Below, piece by piece: positions 42,689 to 54,139 of a stretch of DNA of 64,000 nucleotides. The translations under genes were made by a program, and so were the position numbers. A model generated the notes under the pieces. That model was not told the origin of the DNA, ran no database searches, and saw only the letters and a list, made by a program, of their open reading frames with translations. Position 1 is the stretch's first letter, and every line of letters starts with the position of its first letter. The DNA comes from Malania oleifera (lineage: Eukaryota > Streptophyta > Magnoliopsida > Santalales > Ximeniaceae). The DNA lies in contig NC_080418.1 of assembly GCF_029873635.1 (NCBI RefSeq), positions 11,546,062 to 11,610,061 of the forward strand. The letters run 5' to 3'.

Positions 42689-44380
42689 ATGGCACACCTA
42701 GGTGTATCCCCTTTTGGCGAAGGCCAATCTTCATCTAGACTACCTATCTTCTGCAGTGTTAACTACACCTTTTGGAAATAGAAAATTAGAATATTTTTAC
42801 AAACCATGGATTAGAAGGTCTAGAAAGTAGTCACATATGGTGACCTCATTCCCACTAAAAATATAGATAACAAGGAAATACCTAAAAAGGAAAAAGAATT
42901 GACTGAAAATGATATGCAGATGCTGCAGATAAATTCAAGTGCAATGAATGCACTATATTATGCCTTATATGCCAATGATATCATAAGGATCATGGGATAT
43001 AAATTAGCTAAAGAAATCTGGGATAACCTTGAAGTTGCTTATGAAGGAACGGTTGACGTGAGGGATAGTAGAATCGACTTGCTCACCAGCAAGTATAAGG
43101 CGTTTTGGATGAACCCTGATGAGTCTATCACTAGTATGTATACTAGGTTCACCCAAATAATAAATTCCCTTAATGCACTACGGAAAAACTACTCTACCTA
43201 CGAGATGATTCGAAAAATTATTAGAGCACTTCCATCGATTTGGGAACCTAAGGCCACTGTCATAACGGAAGGCAGAAATCTGAAAAATACCTCCCTAGAT
43301 GAATTGATAGGATTAATTCTCACATATGAGATGGTGATAAATGAAAGAACCACTGAACGTAGCAAACAAAAATAGTCAATAGCTCTTAAAGCTACAAAAG
43401 AAAGTTCTAGTGATTATGAAAACAATGAATTAGATGACGATGATATAGCCTTATTCACAAGAAGACTAGGATAATTATTCAAAAAGAACAAGATATTTGC
43501 TCAAAAATTCAGAGGCTCAAAAACAAATAAAGGTGAAACTAGCAAGAAAGAAACAAAGAATGAACCCCCGACATGATATAATTGCAAGAAAGCTAGACAT
43601 ATAAAACCTGATTGTCCATGGCCAAAGAAAGACACCAAGAAGAAGAAAAATAAAGCGATGAAAGCAACCACATGGGATGACTGAAGCTGGAGTGAATCAG
43701 AAAATGAATCAAGTGATCAAGAGGTAGCTAACCTTTGCTTCATGGCAAAAGAAGATGAGGTAAATTCTTACTCTAGCTCACTTGAAGAATCTAGTGATGA
43801 ATCGTGCAGTGACTCATGTAAGAGTATGCCTTCATATAGAGAAATGCAAGTTGAAGTATTTTCATTACATAATAGATTCATAAAATTATCCAAAAGAAAC
43901 ATAGCATTGAAAGAACAGAATGAAAAGCTAATGAACCAACTAGAGACATCAACATTGGCTGAAAAAGAAAATGCCTCAATTATTGATGAACTCATGAGTA
44001 AAATCAATAAGATGTCTCGACATCTAGTAAAGCTACATGTAAATGGTAAAAATATAAAAGACTCAAAAATATGTAGTCTTAAGAGTAAAATTGAGGATCA
44101 AGCCAAAGTCATCTACAATTTTACTAAAGGAAAGGAAAACCTTGATATACTAGTTGGATCGCAAACAATGTCCTTGGATAAAGAAGGAATGGAATTCAAT
44201 GGAGTTGAAAACAAGAAGAAAAAGAACCTCTACATAGGATACTTTGTAAAAGCCTCAAAACATTTAGCAAGCACATGTTCCACAAATGCATATAAATGCA
44301 CTACGTGTTTCTTATGTAAGAAAAAGGGACACAGAAAGTTTGAATGTCCATATAAGAGAAAAAAATATCAAAATCAATAA
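42689..44380 (+). pseudogene. gag: Copia gag, single frame with several stops
   Basis: The ATG (42689, MAHLGVSPFGEGQSS) opens a frame kept in phase all the way to 44380 despite at least seven stop codons. Those near 42779, 42809 and 42818 include two at conserved Trp codons (TGG to TAG); others lie near 43373, 43472, 43574 and 43682. The clean portion 42899-43375 carries the UBN2 domain. The first knuckle is damaged (Cys to stop, near 43574). The second, CFLCKKKGHRKFEC near 44310-44350, is intact. Phase conservation with point stops shows slow decay by substitution rather than indels. Confidence 0.9.
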
Positions 44381-44472
44381 GGTAAGGAGAGTCAAAACTT
44401 AAACTAAAATTGAATAAAAAAGACCTAAGAAGATTGGGTACCAAAAGTAAAACCTTGAAACCCTTCTTGTAG

Positions 44473-44771
44473 GTGTGTTTTAGGTCCACTCCATCGAAAG
44501 TCAAATGGTACATGGATAGTGGATGTTCAAGACACATGACTGGAGACAAGTCCAAGTTTACCTCACTAACACTAAAGGATAGTGGACATGTCACCTTCAG
44601 AGACAATGCTAAACGCAGTATAATCGGAATAAAAAAAGTCAATAAAGAACCCTCTTTAATTATTGACAATGTCTTATTGATAGATGGGTTAAAACATAAT
44701 CTTCTTAGCATCAGCCAATTGAGTGATAAAAGTTTTGATGTAACATTTAAACAAGACAAATGCATAGTTGA
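44473..44771 (+). pseudogene. Copia protease, N-terminal part, active site intact
   Basis: Aspartic protease fold of pol with KWYMDSGCSRHMTGDKSKF, the catalytic Asp-Ser-Gly present, then GHVTFRDN and DGLKHNLLSISQLSD. The frame differs from gag by a shift near 44400-44470. It is truncated after FKQDKCIV by insertion of the LTR at 44772; the last residues of the open frame (after 44771) are LTR sequence. Confidence 0.85.
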
Positions 44772-46607
44772 TGTTGACTCTATGAGTCCAATCATGTTTT
44801 GATAATGACAAATCACATATTATCTTACTTGTGCATTGAGCTTTTGAATAAGATCATTACTTAGCACGCACAAATGGCAAGGATTCTATGGAAGCCATGA
44901 GGAGGAACATGAAGTGCATACGGCTTGACTCATTCCGTGGAAGTAGAAGGGCAAAAGGATGAAGATAATTTATTTTCAATTGTAATTTGTATTTACATGT
45001 CTTATAACATATGATAGGAAGCTCAAAATGACAAGTAGACTAACCTTAGGGCTCATGCATTTCATAGAAAATTTACATACACTTTTCCTAGGTTGGTTTA
45101 GCATTTTTGAAGGCTAATAGAGATGAAAAATAGGGGACTCATCGACTAGTGCCCAGGCTTTGTCAAAGAACACATGAAGGTAACTCATCGCCTAATGTCT
45201 ATCCTCATTGATAAGAAAATGTCAAGACCTCAATATTCTAAGTCAAAGACTCATCGACTAATGCCCTAGTATCATAGACGATCGAGTGAAGGACACTCGT
45301 GGACTAGTGTGCCCACTCGTCGATGAGTTTGTCTGGCAGAACTGACACTCCAGCGCTCAACGATAAAAATTGTTTTATATAAAATATTTATTACTAATCC
45401 AATGGGTAGAAAACAACTATATGCCAACCATGCCAATAAATATCAACCCTAAAACCCTAAAAGCTCAGGGAGATACCTTTTGCCTCTATTCTATCATGCT
45501 CAAACTCTTTTGGGCATTCTCTACTCGTATTTTCAATGTTCAAAGAGCATTCACTCACATCTATTGCAAGTATTATTGGTGTTGAGGTTTGGTAAACAAG
45601 ATTTTATTTTTGGGTATTCAATACTTATTTTCAAAGTGTTTCTTCTCTCCTACTATTATATTTAAAATTTTATTGAGAGAAAGAACCCTAATTTTCCATA
45701 TTTTCATTGTCTTTAAATATATCTTTCGGGAAAAAGTTCATACTAGGGCTTGAATCTTTGAAGTATCCACTTGCATATTTTTACTCAAATATTTTCTATT
45801 CTCTTATTTGGTAAAAGCTATTTGTGAGCAAACCCTAGATTCTCCAACACACTTTATTTGAAAAATCATTTTTGGAGATATATTGCATTGGGTTTAGATT
45901 TTTGAAGAAACTCATTATATATATATATATATATATATATTCAAATATAAGGATCACACATTCTATTACAAATACCTTATTAGGACAAACATATATTCTC
46001 TTTTGAACTTCAAGTTATATCTTGTGAAATTTTTTTAGGTTTTTACTTGTACACATAAGCTTGTTGAGAAGCATCCAATTGTATGCAAAGTTATTTCTTA
46101 TCTTTATTGTATTTGCAGTTCGGCATGTGAACCATGGTGAGGAAGCTACACCTCGTGTAAGCAGCAAATTGTAAAAAGGTAGCTACACCTTGTGTAAGTA
46201 GTGGATTGCAATGGGATGCTCTATCCCAGTTTAAAGAGTGGATTAGTATAATCCTTAGGTAGTTTGCCCAAGGCGAGGACGTAGGCTGGGTTTGGCCAAA
46301 CTTTATAAAATTTGGAGTTTGCTTCTTTCTTCCTTTATCTCATTTTATTTTCGATTGCGTTTGATTATTTATTTCACATCTACCTATTGTGTATGTGTTA
46401 AATATTTCTTGCACTTGAGATTGATTAGGAGATACTAAATTGCTTGAGATATACATAGCTTGAATCTATTAGATTGTGTAATACTGAAATATGTGTATCT
46501 TCAAACTTGTGCTTGTGTGGTTGGGTTTTCAAAATTAGGGATTAAAAGAATCAAATATTTTTAAATACCCAATTCACCCCACTCTTGGGATTACACCTAA
46601 AATCACA
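44772..46607 (+). repeat. 5' LTR with ACTCATCGACTAG array
   Basis: The motif array is at 45130-45332 (actcatcgactagtgccc, actcatcgcctaatg, cgacgatcgag-like, cactcgtcgatgag). TATA box (tatataaa) at 45376-45383, about 44 bp below the array. R/U5 module at about 46230-46310 (atccttaggtagtttgcccaaggcgaggacgtaggc in character). An (AT)n run lies at 45914-45940. A candidate target duplication would be GTTGA just upstream; the other side is missing. Confidence 0.85.
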
Positions 46608-46652
46608 TTTGGTATTAGAGCCTTGTTGCATTTGACTTAAACATTTTTGTAA

Positions 46653-46849
46653 ATGATCACAGTGGTTCATATCAGTGGAACCCCTTTTGGTGAGGGACAT
46701 TCATCCACACAACCTCCTATTTTTTGTGTTGTTAATTACACCTATTGGAAACAAAGAATGCGTATTTTTCTTCAAAATGCTGATAGGAATTTATGGAGGG
46801 TTGTCTCCAAAGGAGATTATGTCCCTATAAAAATTTTAGAAAAAGAAAA
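46653..46849 (+). pseudogene. gag: Copia gag N-terminal fragment
   Basis: The frame after the primer site reads GTPFGEGHSSTQPPIF, then NYTYWKQRMRIFLQ, the conserved gag start of the family. It is cut after about 65 residues at 46849 by an LTR insertion; the rest of the open frame is LTR sequence. Confidence 0.85.
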
Positions 46850-48698
46850 TGTTTACTTTTTAATTCTGATCTCTTATTTTGATTATGACATACTGCATAT
46901 TACTAATGTGTATGTCTAGTACTTGAACAGATCAAAAATTTAGTACACACACATGAGAAAGGATTGATGGAAGCCTAAAAGTCTTAAAGATCATACTCCT
47001 AGCATATTCAAGGGTAAAAGAAGAAGACCTGCTTATGCCTTATTTTCAAATGCATTTATTATATTTGGGTCTGTAATCATTTATATCGGTCCGTAATAAT
47101 CTTTGGTAATAATCTTTGCATGTCCTGCATGTAGGTAATTGTAAGCTCAAAATAACTGTAGATTGACCCTAGGGACCAAATGACCTTAGGGCACCAAATG
47201 ACCTTTAGGCTTAATCGAAAAGCCTAGACCGTAGATTGACCCTAGGTCAGTATACACTCGCACAAAATAGTCCCCATAATCACTTACATTATTTGTGGAA
47301 TCAATTGAAATAAATTGGACTAAATAGTCAAAATCTGTAAGAGATTGAGCGACCAAATCTGGGTGTTTAAAACACCTCGTTCGACCAAACAGATGAAAAG
47401 TTAGTACATTGACCTGGTTTTGGGCGATCGAACCAAAACTGAATGTAACGTCTACGAGTGACTGAATCCCTGACCTGACACCTTTTCACCAACCCAGGCG
47501 CCCGAACTTAGTGTTGAAAATGGCCTTGGGCTTTCGAATACTAGAGTTTGGTTAACTGAAGTATAGTCCAGGCGACTGAAACATGAACAAAATGATTTTC
47601 ACCTTGGTTCAGTCAACCAAACCCAGACTCGAGCACCAGAACATTCAAAAGCTACTTTTTTAGTTGAGTCTATTCGGGCGACCAAACTAAGGTTCAGCCA
47701 CCCGAAAGCTCTCAAGTTGCTTATTTTTTAAAGGGGTACAAATTTATTAAATAGAGTTAATTTTCCTGATTTGTTTTAAAACAATTTTAATAAAGACCAC
47801 TATATCCCCAACAGTCATAATTTTTTCAAATTCTCTTATTTGTGTGGACTAGCAAGAAGTTAAGAAAATCATTAGTGCAAAATCCTCTCAAACTCAAAAT
47901 CCTATTTTGCCTATAATACCTCCAAAATACTCTCATACCTTCATTCCTTTGATCAATCTTAGCTTCGTGAGAATTCTGGTTTGTGTTATTGCTTAGTATA
48001 GATTGTTTAATACTCTCATTACTCTGGTTTGATTGATTAATTTATTTTGGGGAGTTAAGCAAAGTTTATCCCTTATATTTAAGTTTAATAAATCTTGTGC
48101 TGGGATAAACTTAGTTGCTTGAGAATCTTTGCATCGTCATTGCAAGATTCCTATAGCTATATTTTTGTTCTGCAAATATTTTTTTACAAGCTATATTATC
48201 TTTCAAACAACACTTGAGCCTATTTCATTGAGGAAAATATTTTTTGAGTTGATTTAAATATTTGAGTAGCATATTTGAAACCCTAATCTAGTATTGAGAT
48301 TTGATATATCTAGTTTCAAAGAAAAGGCTTGTTAGAACACTCTTGAGCATATTTGTGATTATATCTTCTTGAGTGTTGCATGCACAAAAATCACATCATG
48401 AAGCTTACAATATCCTATACTTTTTATGTGTGGTTGATTGATTACATTTGGTGCATATCTTCTTGATTAAGAAGCATAATCACTATGTTAAGGATTGGCA
48501 GGGCCTTCTTCGCCCCGCAAGGAGAATTTGTAAAGTTTGAGGTAAGCCCTGTACTAATTGACCTGGTTATTTAGGTGCCGCTCCACCCATTAAGTGAGCT
48601 TATAGTGTAATCCTTGTGCAGGTGTGCCAAGGCAGGGATGTAGGCAGGATTGGCCAAACCCCGATATCATATTCGGTGTCACTTTTCCATTTCTTGCA
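46850..48698 (+). repeat. Copia 5' LTR, truncated at its 3' end by a deletion
   Basis: It starts TGTTTACTTTTTAATTCTG with the usual 'ttttgattatgac' phrase. Motif array 47340-47710 (gagcgaccaaat, ttcgaccaaac, gcgatcgaacc, gcgactgaaac, ggcgaccaaac, cagccacccgaaag). R/U5 module 48560-48680 (ggtgccgctccaccc, aaggcagggatgtaggc, aaaccccgatatcat). The terminal part 'cacccc..tcttgggattac' found in all relatives is missing; at about 48698 the sequence changes to gypsy pol. Confidence 0.8.
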
Positions 48699-48701
48699 TT
48701 A

Positions 48702-51533
48702 TATTCTAAAGCACCATACCGTATGACTCTAACTGAACTGAAGGAATTAAAAGATTAGTCGCAAGAATTTTTGGATAAATGGTTTATCAGACTTAGCGTG
48801 TCGCCTTGGGGAGCATCAATCTTGTTCGTGAAAAAGAAAGATGAGACCATGAGGATGTGTATAGATTATAGGGAGATAAACAAAGTAACAATCAAGAATA
48901 AATATCTTCTTCCCGGGATTGATGACTCATTTGATCAGCTCCAAGGGATCCGGGTCTACTCTAAAATTGACGTTAGGTTAGGTTATCACTAGGTGAATGT
49001 CAAGGTAGAGGACGTATCAAAGATAGCATTCCGAACCAGATACGGGCACTACGAGTTCCTGGTAATGCCATTTAGGTTGACTAATGCACTAGTAGTATTT
49101 ATGGATCTTATGAATCGGGTGTTCCATCAATAACTAGACTAGTTCGTTGTGGTTTTTATAGATTATATACTGGCCTACCCGAGGAGTTTTTAGAAGCACG
49201 AACATCACTTGAGGCTCGTATTGCAGGTATTAAAAGAAAAAAATCTTTATGCGAAGTTGAAGAAATTTGAATTCTAGTTGAGCCGGGTTACTTTCCTCAG
49301 GCATGTGATCTTCAAGGATGGTATATCAGTTAACCCGAGTAAAATTGAGGTAGTAGTGAGTTGGGTAAGGTTAGGGAATGTTCAAAAGGTAAGAAGCTTC
49401 CTATGTTTGGTAAGGTACTATCGGCGTTTTGTGGATGGCTTCTCTAGATTATCAGGTTCACTAACATGACTCAGGAGAAAGAACGTGAAATTTGATTATA
49501 CCAATGAATGTGAACAGATCTTCTAGGAGTTAAAGTGGCAGTTGGTCTCTACACCGGTACTGTCTATTCCATTAGGGGTTGATGAATTTGTGATATACAG
49601 TGATGCATCTTTGAAGGGACTTGGATGTGTGTTAATGTAGCATGGAAGAGTCATTTCCTATGCATCTAGATTTCTTAAAGAATATGAAAAGAATTACCCT
49701 GTGCACGACCGAGAGTTAGTCCTAGTGGTGTATGCACTGAAGATCTGGAGATACTATCTTTATGGTGGGAAATGCAAGTTTTTCACTAATCGTAAAAGCT
49801 TAAAGTATTCCTTCACCCAGAAAGATTTGAATATGTGGCAGAGATGATGGTTGGAACTTATCAAAGACTATGATTGTATTATCAGCTACCACCCAGGGAA
49901 AGCAAATATGGTGGCTGATGCATTAAGCAGGAAAACGGTAAGAGCAGTGTTGTCAGTAGTAGAGATTTTATGTCTATCTTAATGGACTTGGAGAGGTTAG
50001 GTGTAGAGCTGATAGAGGGTGATCATTAGGAATTTACTGCCAACATGGTGTTACAGGCTACATTGCAAAAAAGGATTAAAGCCATCCAAAAAACTGATCT
50101 AGAGCTAACAGATTTGATGTAGAAAGTGCAAGATGGGTAGGGAGAAGAGTTCAGTATATCATATGACGGAGCTCTCCGGTTTCATACCAGATTATATGTT
50201 CTTGCAAATGCTTAGATCAGGAGAGGTATCTTGGATGAGGTACACAGATCCTTATACATCGTGCATCCAGGTAGCACTAAAATGTATCAAGATTTATAGG
50301 AATCCTTCTGGTGGAACAACATAAAGAAGGAGATTGGTGAATTCATAAAGCAGTGCTTGATGTGTCAGTGGATAAACACTGAGCACTAGAGACTCGTAGG
50401 GCAGTTGTAGCCACTCTTCATCTCTGAGTGGAAATGGGATCACGTCTCTATAGATTTTATAACAAGGCTACTACCAGCACGACAAGGAAAAAACACTATA
50501 TAGGTGGTTGTAGATCGGCTAACAAAGGCCACTCACTTTATCCCTATCAAAGTCAACTATTCTATGGACGTACTGGCAGAATTATACATTCTGAAGGTAG
50601 TGCATTCTTATGTTGTGCCTGTATCTATAGTGTCAGATCGAGACCCCAGATTTACTTCATGATTTTGGAGGAGCTTTCAGGAGGCTATGGGGTCACAGTT
50701 AGCATTCAGAACCGCTTTTCATCCTCAGAAAGATGGGCAGACAGAGAGGATGATCCAGATACTTGAGGATATGCTACGTGCATGTGTGCTAAATTTTGGG
50801 GGTGGTTGCCAGTATTTGCCGCAGGTCAAGTTTGCATACAATAATAGCTATTAGGCCAACATTGGGATGAGACCGTACGAAGTTTTATATGGTAGGAGGT
50901 GTCGTTCTTCATTATACTAGGACGAAGTGGGAGAGAGGCAAGTATTGGGACCAAATTTTGTGCAATAGGTGTACGATAAAGTCCATCTTATTAAAGATAG
51001 AATTAGTGCATCTTAGAGTCGATAGAAAAGCTATGTAGATACTCGCCACTGGGAATTAGAGTTTGGCGTGGCAGATCGGGTATTTTTGAAGGGGAGTTAT
51101 GAGATTTGGGAGGAATGGTAAGCTGAGCCCTTGGTACATCGGCCCATTTGAGATACTTGAAAGAGTGGGGTTAGTTGCCTATAGGCTAGCTCTACCAGCA
51201 ACTTTGTCTAGAATACATGACGTATTTCATGTTTCCATGTTAGGAAAATACGTCCCAGACCCATCCCATGTGATCAGTTATGCAGAGATAGAGATAGAGC
51301 TCAGAGATTCACTATCATCTGAGGAAACACCAGCATTGATCTTAGACAAGAAGGAATGGGAACTACGTACCAATAAAATTCAGTTAGTAAAAGTCCTATG
51401 GAGGAATCATGCTATTGAAGAAGCTTCATGGTCGAGGAAATTAGATAGAAATACGCACACTTGTTTCGTGGGATACAGTAATAGTCAGTATAGTTTGGAT
51501 AATGACAGTTTTATTTTAATGAGTACAAAGTGA
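48702..51533 (+). pseudogene. pol: Tekay-type pol: RT, RNase H, integrase, chromodomain; many stops
   Basis: [46 protein letters not shown]. The active-site motif is FIDY (near 49159) instead of FIDD, so the second Asp is lost. RNase H near 49590-49920: [47 protein letters not shown]. Integrase: WDHVSIDFITRL (D), SDRDPRF (D), HPQKDGQTER (E) all present across frames. C-terminal 51099-51533: [31 protein letters not shown], then a chromodomain-like [15 protein letters not shown]. About twenty stops and frameshifts make it inactive. Confidence 0.9.
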
Positions 51534-51758
51534 TGAATGTATAGTTGTATGTTAGATTATAGGGTAGGTAGTGTTTTGGTTTTGGGAGAATTTTATTTTA
51601 TTATTATATTTGTAATCTCATAGAACCTTGAATGTAACCACGGTATTCCTCCGCCATAAGTGAGCGTAATTAATAAATAAGTAGCCTATTTTCTTCAATC
51701 GATGGCGTTCAATACAGATAGTAAATTTTTAGGATGAAATTTTATAAAGGGGGGAGAA

Positions 51759-54139
51759 TGTAGAGACCCGAAGAATTATAGTTATTAAATAATAAGAGAA
51801 AGGAGGAGAAAGAGAATTTAAAAGGGGCATGTTCATCGATGAACAAGCTTATTAGGATCGTCGACGTAGACACGTGTCTCATCGATGAGAAAATGCCGCG
51901 AGGACGGATTTCATGGTCTGAAATTCATCGACGAGGGGTAAGTGCTCATCGACGAACTACCTTCTTTGCCTCATCGACGAAGTGACGTGTCTCATTCACG
52001 GAACCAGGTGTATAAATAAGCTCAAACTTGGTTTCCAATGAAATTCTCATGTAACAATCCTCTCTCTCTCTCTCTCTCTCTCTTTAAAATCATCTCCCTC
52101 ACCTTCTCTCTTCATTTTCGGCCCCGATTCTCACTGTTTTGATGATCGAAAGCCACCACGCTACTCTTGGGAAGATTCTCTTCAACTCTGCTGGAGAAGA
52201 TTGTTGGTTAGGCCAACTTGGGCACCATCCCAAAATCAGGGTAAGAAGGTTATTTTGGTATTTTTAGTAATACTAGGTTTATTTAAGCTTAGATTTTGTA
52301 TTATATAAGAACCTATTGGAGTTTTGTGGAATAAAATTAGGGTATTATGTTTTTAGGGATATGGTGTTTTGGGACCCCACAGACATGGTCTGAGGACCCC
52401 AATGGATATTCTTTCAAGAGCACAGGTAAACTATAGTTTAGAAAATTACGAGTATGAAGGTTTGGGAAATTTAGTTGATTTATTGAAAATAGGATTATAT
52501 GCATTATTACAGGATTTTGGGGATAGTACGCCGTGAGTGTGAGAATGGAGTTGGAGGAAAGCCTCCCAACTAGTTAGGTAAGAGAAATATGCTATGCTAG
52601 GAATGTTAGAATATTTATTAATAAATTATATGTTTCCCAAATTATTATTCAGTTTAGAAATTATTTGTAAATCAAAAAATACAGTATCATCATATGAGAT
52701 ATTTATTTATGTAGTCATGTGGCATGAGATAGTATTAGATCAGTATATGAAATATATAGTTTCCATATTATTATGTTTATTGTACCTAGATAGAGATATG
52801 TGTTACGAGACTTCAACAGATCAATACAGAAATAATATAGTTTTCAAATTGATAAGATTTATATTATTATGCAGAGATATGTTTTATTAGATTTTACAAG
52901 AGTATAAATTACAGTGTTTATACAGATAGATATTTTTCAGCATATGTAGATTACCATGATTTTCCAAAATCCTAAAACCATAACACTATGTTAATATTGT
53001 TTATACAACTCGGATGATACAACATTTTCATATCAATTTCCAGTGTTATGGTTATTTTCCATAACACTATGGTATTATAGTTTTCACATTGCATATATTA
53101 TAGTATAATCAGGATTAACTTTTACTGTTATGGTTATTTTGGAATCATGATGAAATAACAAGATAATTATGTAAATGAGTATTATATAGTATCAGACCCT
53201 AATGAATCAGCTCAGTAAATATTCATTTATCAGAGCACGAAACCATTGCTATTACAAGATCAGAGTGCAACCACACATCTTAGATAGTGTGTGGAAGGTT
53301 TCCATCAACTGTGCCTTGAGGGATTGCAGACTCCCCAGAAGACTGGGTTGAGGTGGTCGGTTTAACAAGTTAGTTATCAGTTCCATGCCTAGGAGAGGTT
53401 GCAGTTTGGCCAAACTAAGGCCGGATTGGTAGAGTTACAGTTGACTTACCTAGTAGGCCAACCAGGATTAAGTCCCGCCTATGGGCTGCACAACCTTATC
53501 ATGAGGGGTCAAATCATGATGCATAACTTTCCAAGGTAAACATCACAATTATGTATATGTATACAGATTTACAGAATATCAGCAGATATAGTATGGTACT
53601 AAAAGTATGAAAAATAGAAAACTCAAATATTACAGTTATACTTTAAACTATGCTAGATGCAAGTTATTTTGTACTTTGATTTACTAGCTTTTACAGTTTT
53701 AGATATTATCAGTATAGTATTTATGAAACTCAATTGCCACACACTAGTAATAGCATATTTCCTCTTACTAAGCGTTGTCTCATTCCAGTAATTTAATATT
53801 TTTTGGGTGATCCAGTTAGGCAAGCGGATCGGGCCCGCAAATAGAGAAGGTTAGTACACTACCCTATTTGCTGGGTAAGTGTATACAGAAGATTCCATTT
53901 TTTAGAAAATGATACTGGGGTGATGTATATATATATGTGTGTACGGTCGGGATGAGTTGCTAAAATTCTGGTATTGTTTATATGTATGGACATTTTTATG
54001 TTTTTCTGCTACATAGGTATGTAATATAATTAGGTTTCCTCAATGCTCACTTGGGGCCTGAGATGTTATAGCAGATATTATCAGAATATATAATTTTGTA
54101 GTAAGTAAAAAAACTGGTATGAAATTTCAGGTCATTACA
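51759..54139 (+). repeat. 3' LTR of the Tekay-type element with ATCGACGA array
   Basis: The 2381-bp sequence starts TGTAGAGACCCG and ends GGTCATTACA. An array of TCATCGACGAA-like motifs (51832-52003; tcatcgatgaac, cgtcgacgtagac, tcatcgacgagg, tcatcgacgaac, tcatcgacgaag) lies 8 bp upstream of a clear TATA box (tataaata, 52011-52018). A (TC)n run at 52060-52083 falls in the presumed leader. It contains no coding frame; the frame at 52594-52890 is A/T-rich chance. Confidence 0.85.
52011..52018 (+). promoter_or_regulatory. Probable TATA box of the Tekay LTR
   Basis: GTGTATAAATAAGC sits directly after the motif array and about 50 bp before a CT-rich leader, a standard plant core-promoter layout. 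Confidence 0.65.

Larger units (their letters stand above)
42441..44771 (+). mobile_element. 5' part of a Sirevirus-like copia element (LTR end, primer site, gag, protease)
   Basis: Only the last 190 bp or so of the LTR are present (42441-42631, ending ttgggagtacacctttaatctca). A primer site TGGTATCATAGTCAGG (42634-42649) follows, then gag, then protease, which stops abruptly at the next LTR (44772). Integrase, RT and the 3' half are absent from the window. Confidence 0.8.
44772..46849 (+). mobile_element. 5' end of a Sirevirus-like copia element (LTR, primer site, gag start)
   Basis: A complete 5' LTR (44772-46607, TGTTGACTCTATGAG to AATCACA) is followed by primer site TGGTATTAGAGC (46610-46621) and a gag start. 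The copy is interrupted by another LTR at 46850. The LTR family is the same as that of 58747-62857 (shared first 40 bases). Confidence 0.85.
48699..54139 (+). mobile_element. 3' half of a Tekay-type chromovirus (Ty3/gypsy)
   Basis: Pol from mid-RT to chromodomain (48702-51533), polypurine tract AAAGGGGGGAGAA (51746-51758) and a full 3' LTR (51759-54139). The 5' LTR, gag, protease and N-terminal RT are missing. The left edge lies at the deletion junction near 48698; the right edge joins Athila pol. Confidence 0.85.
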
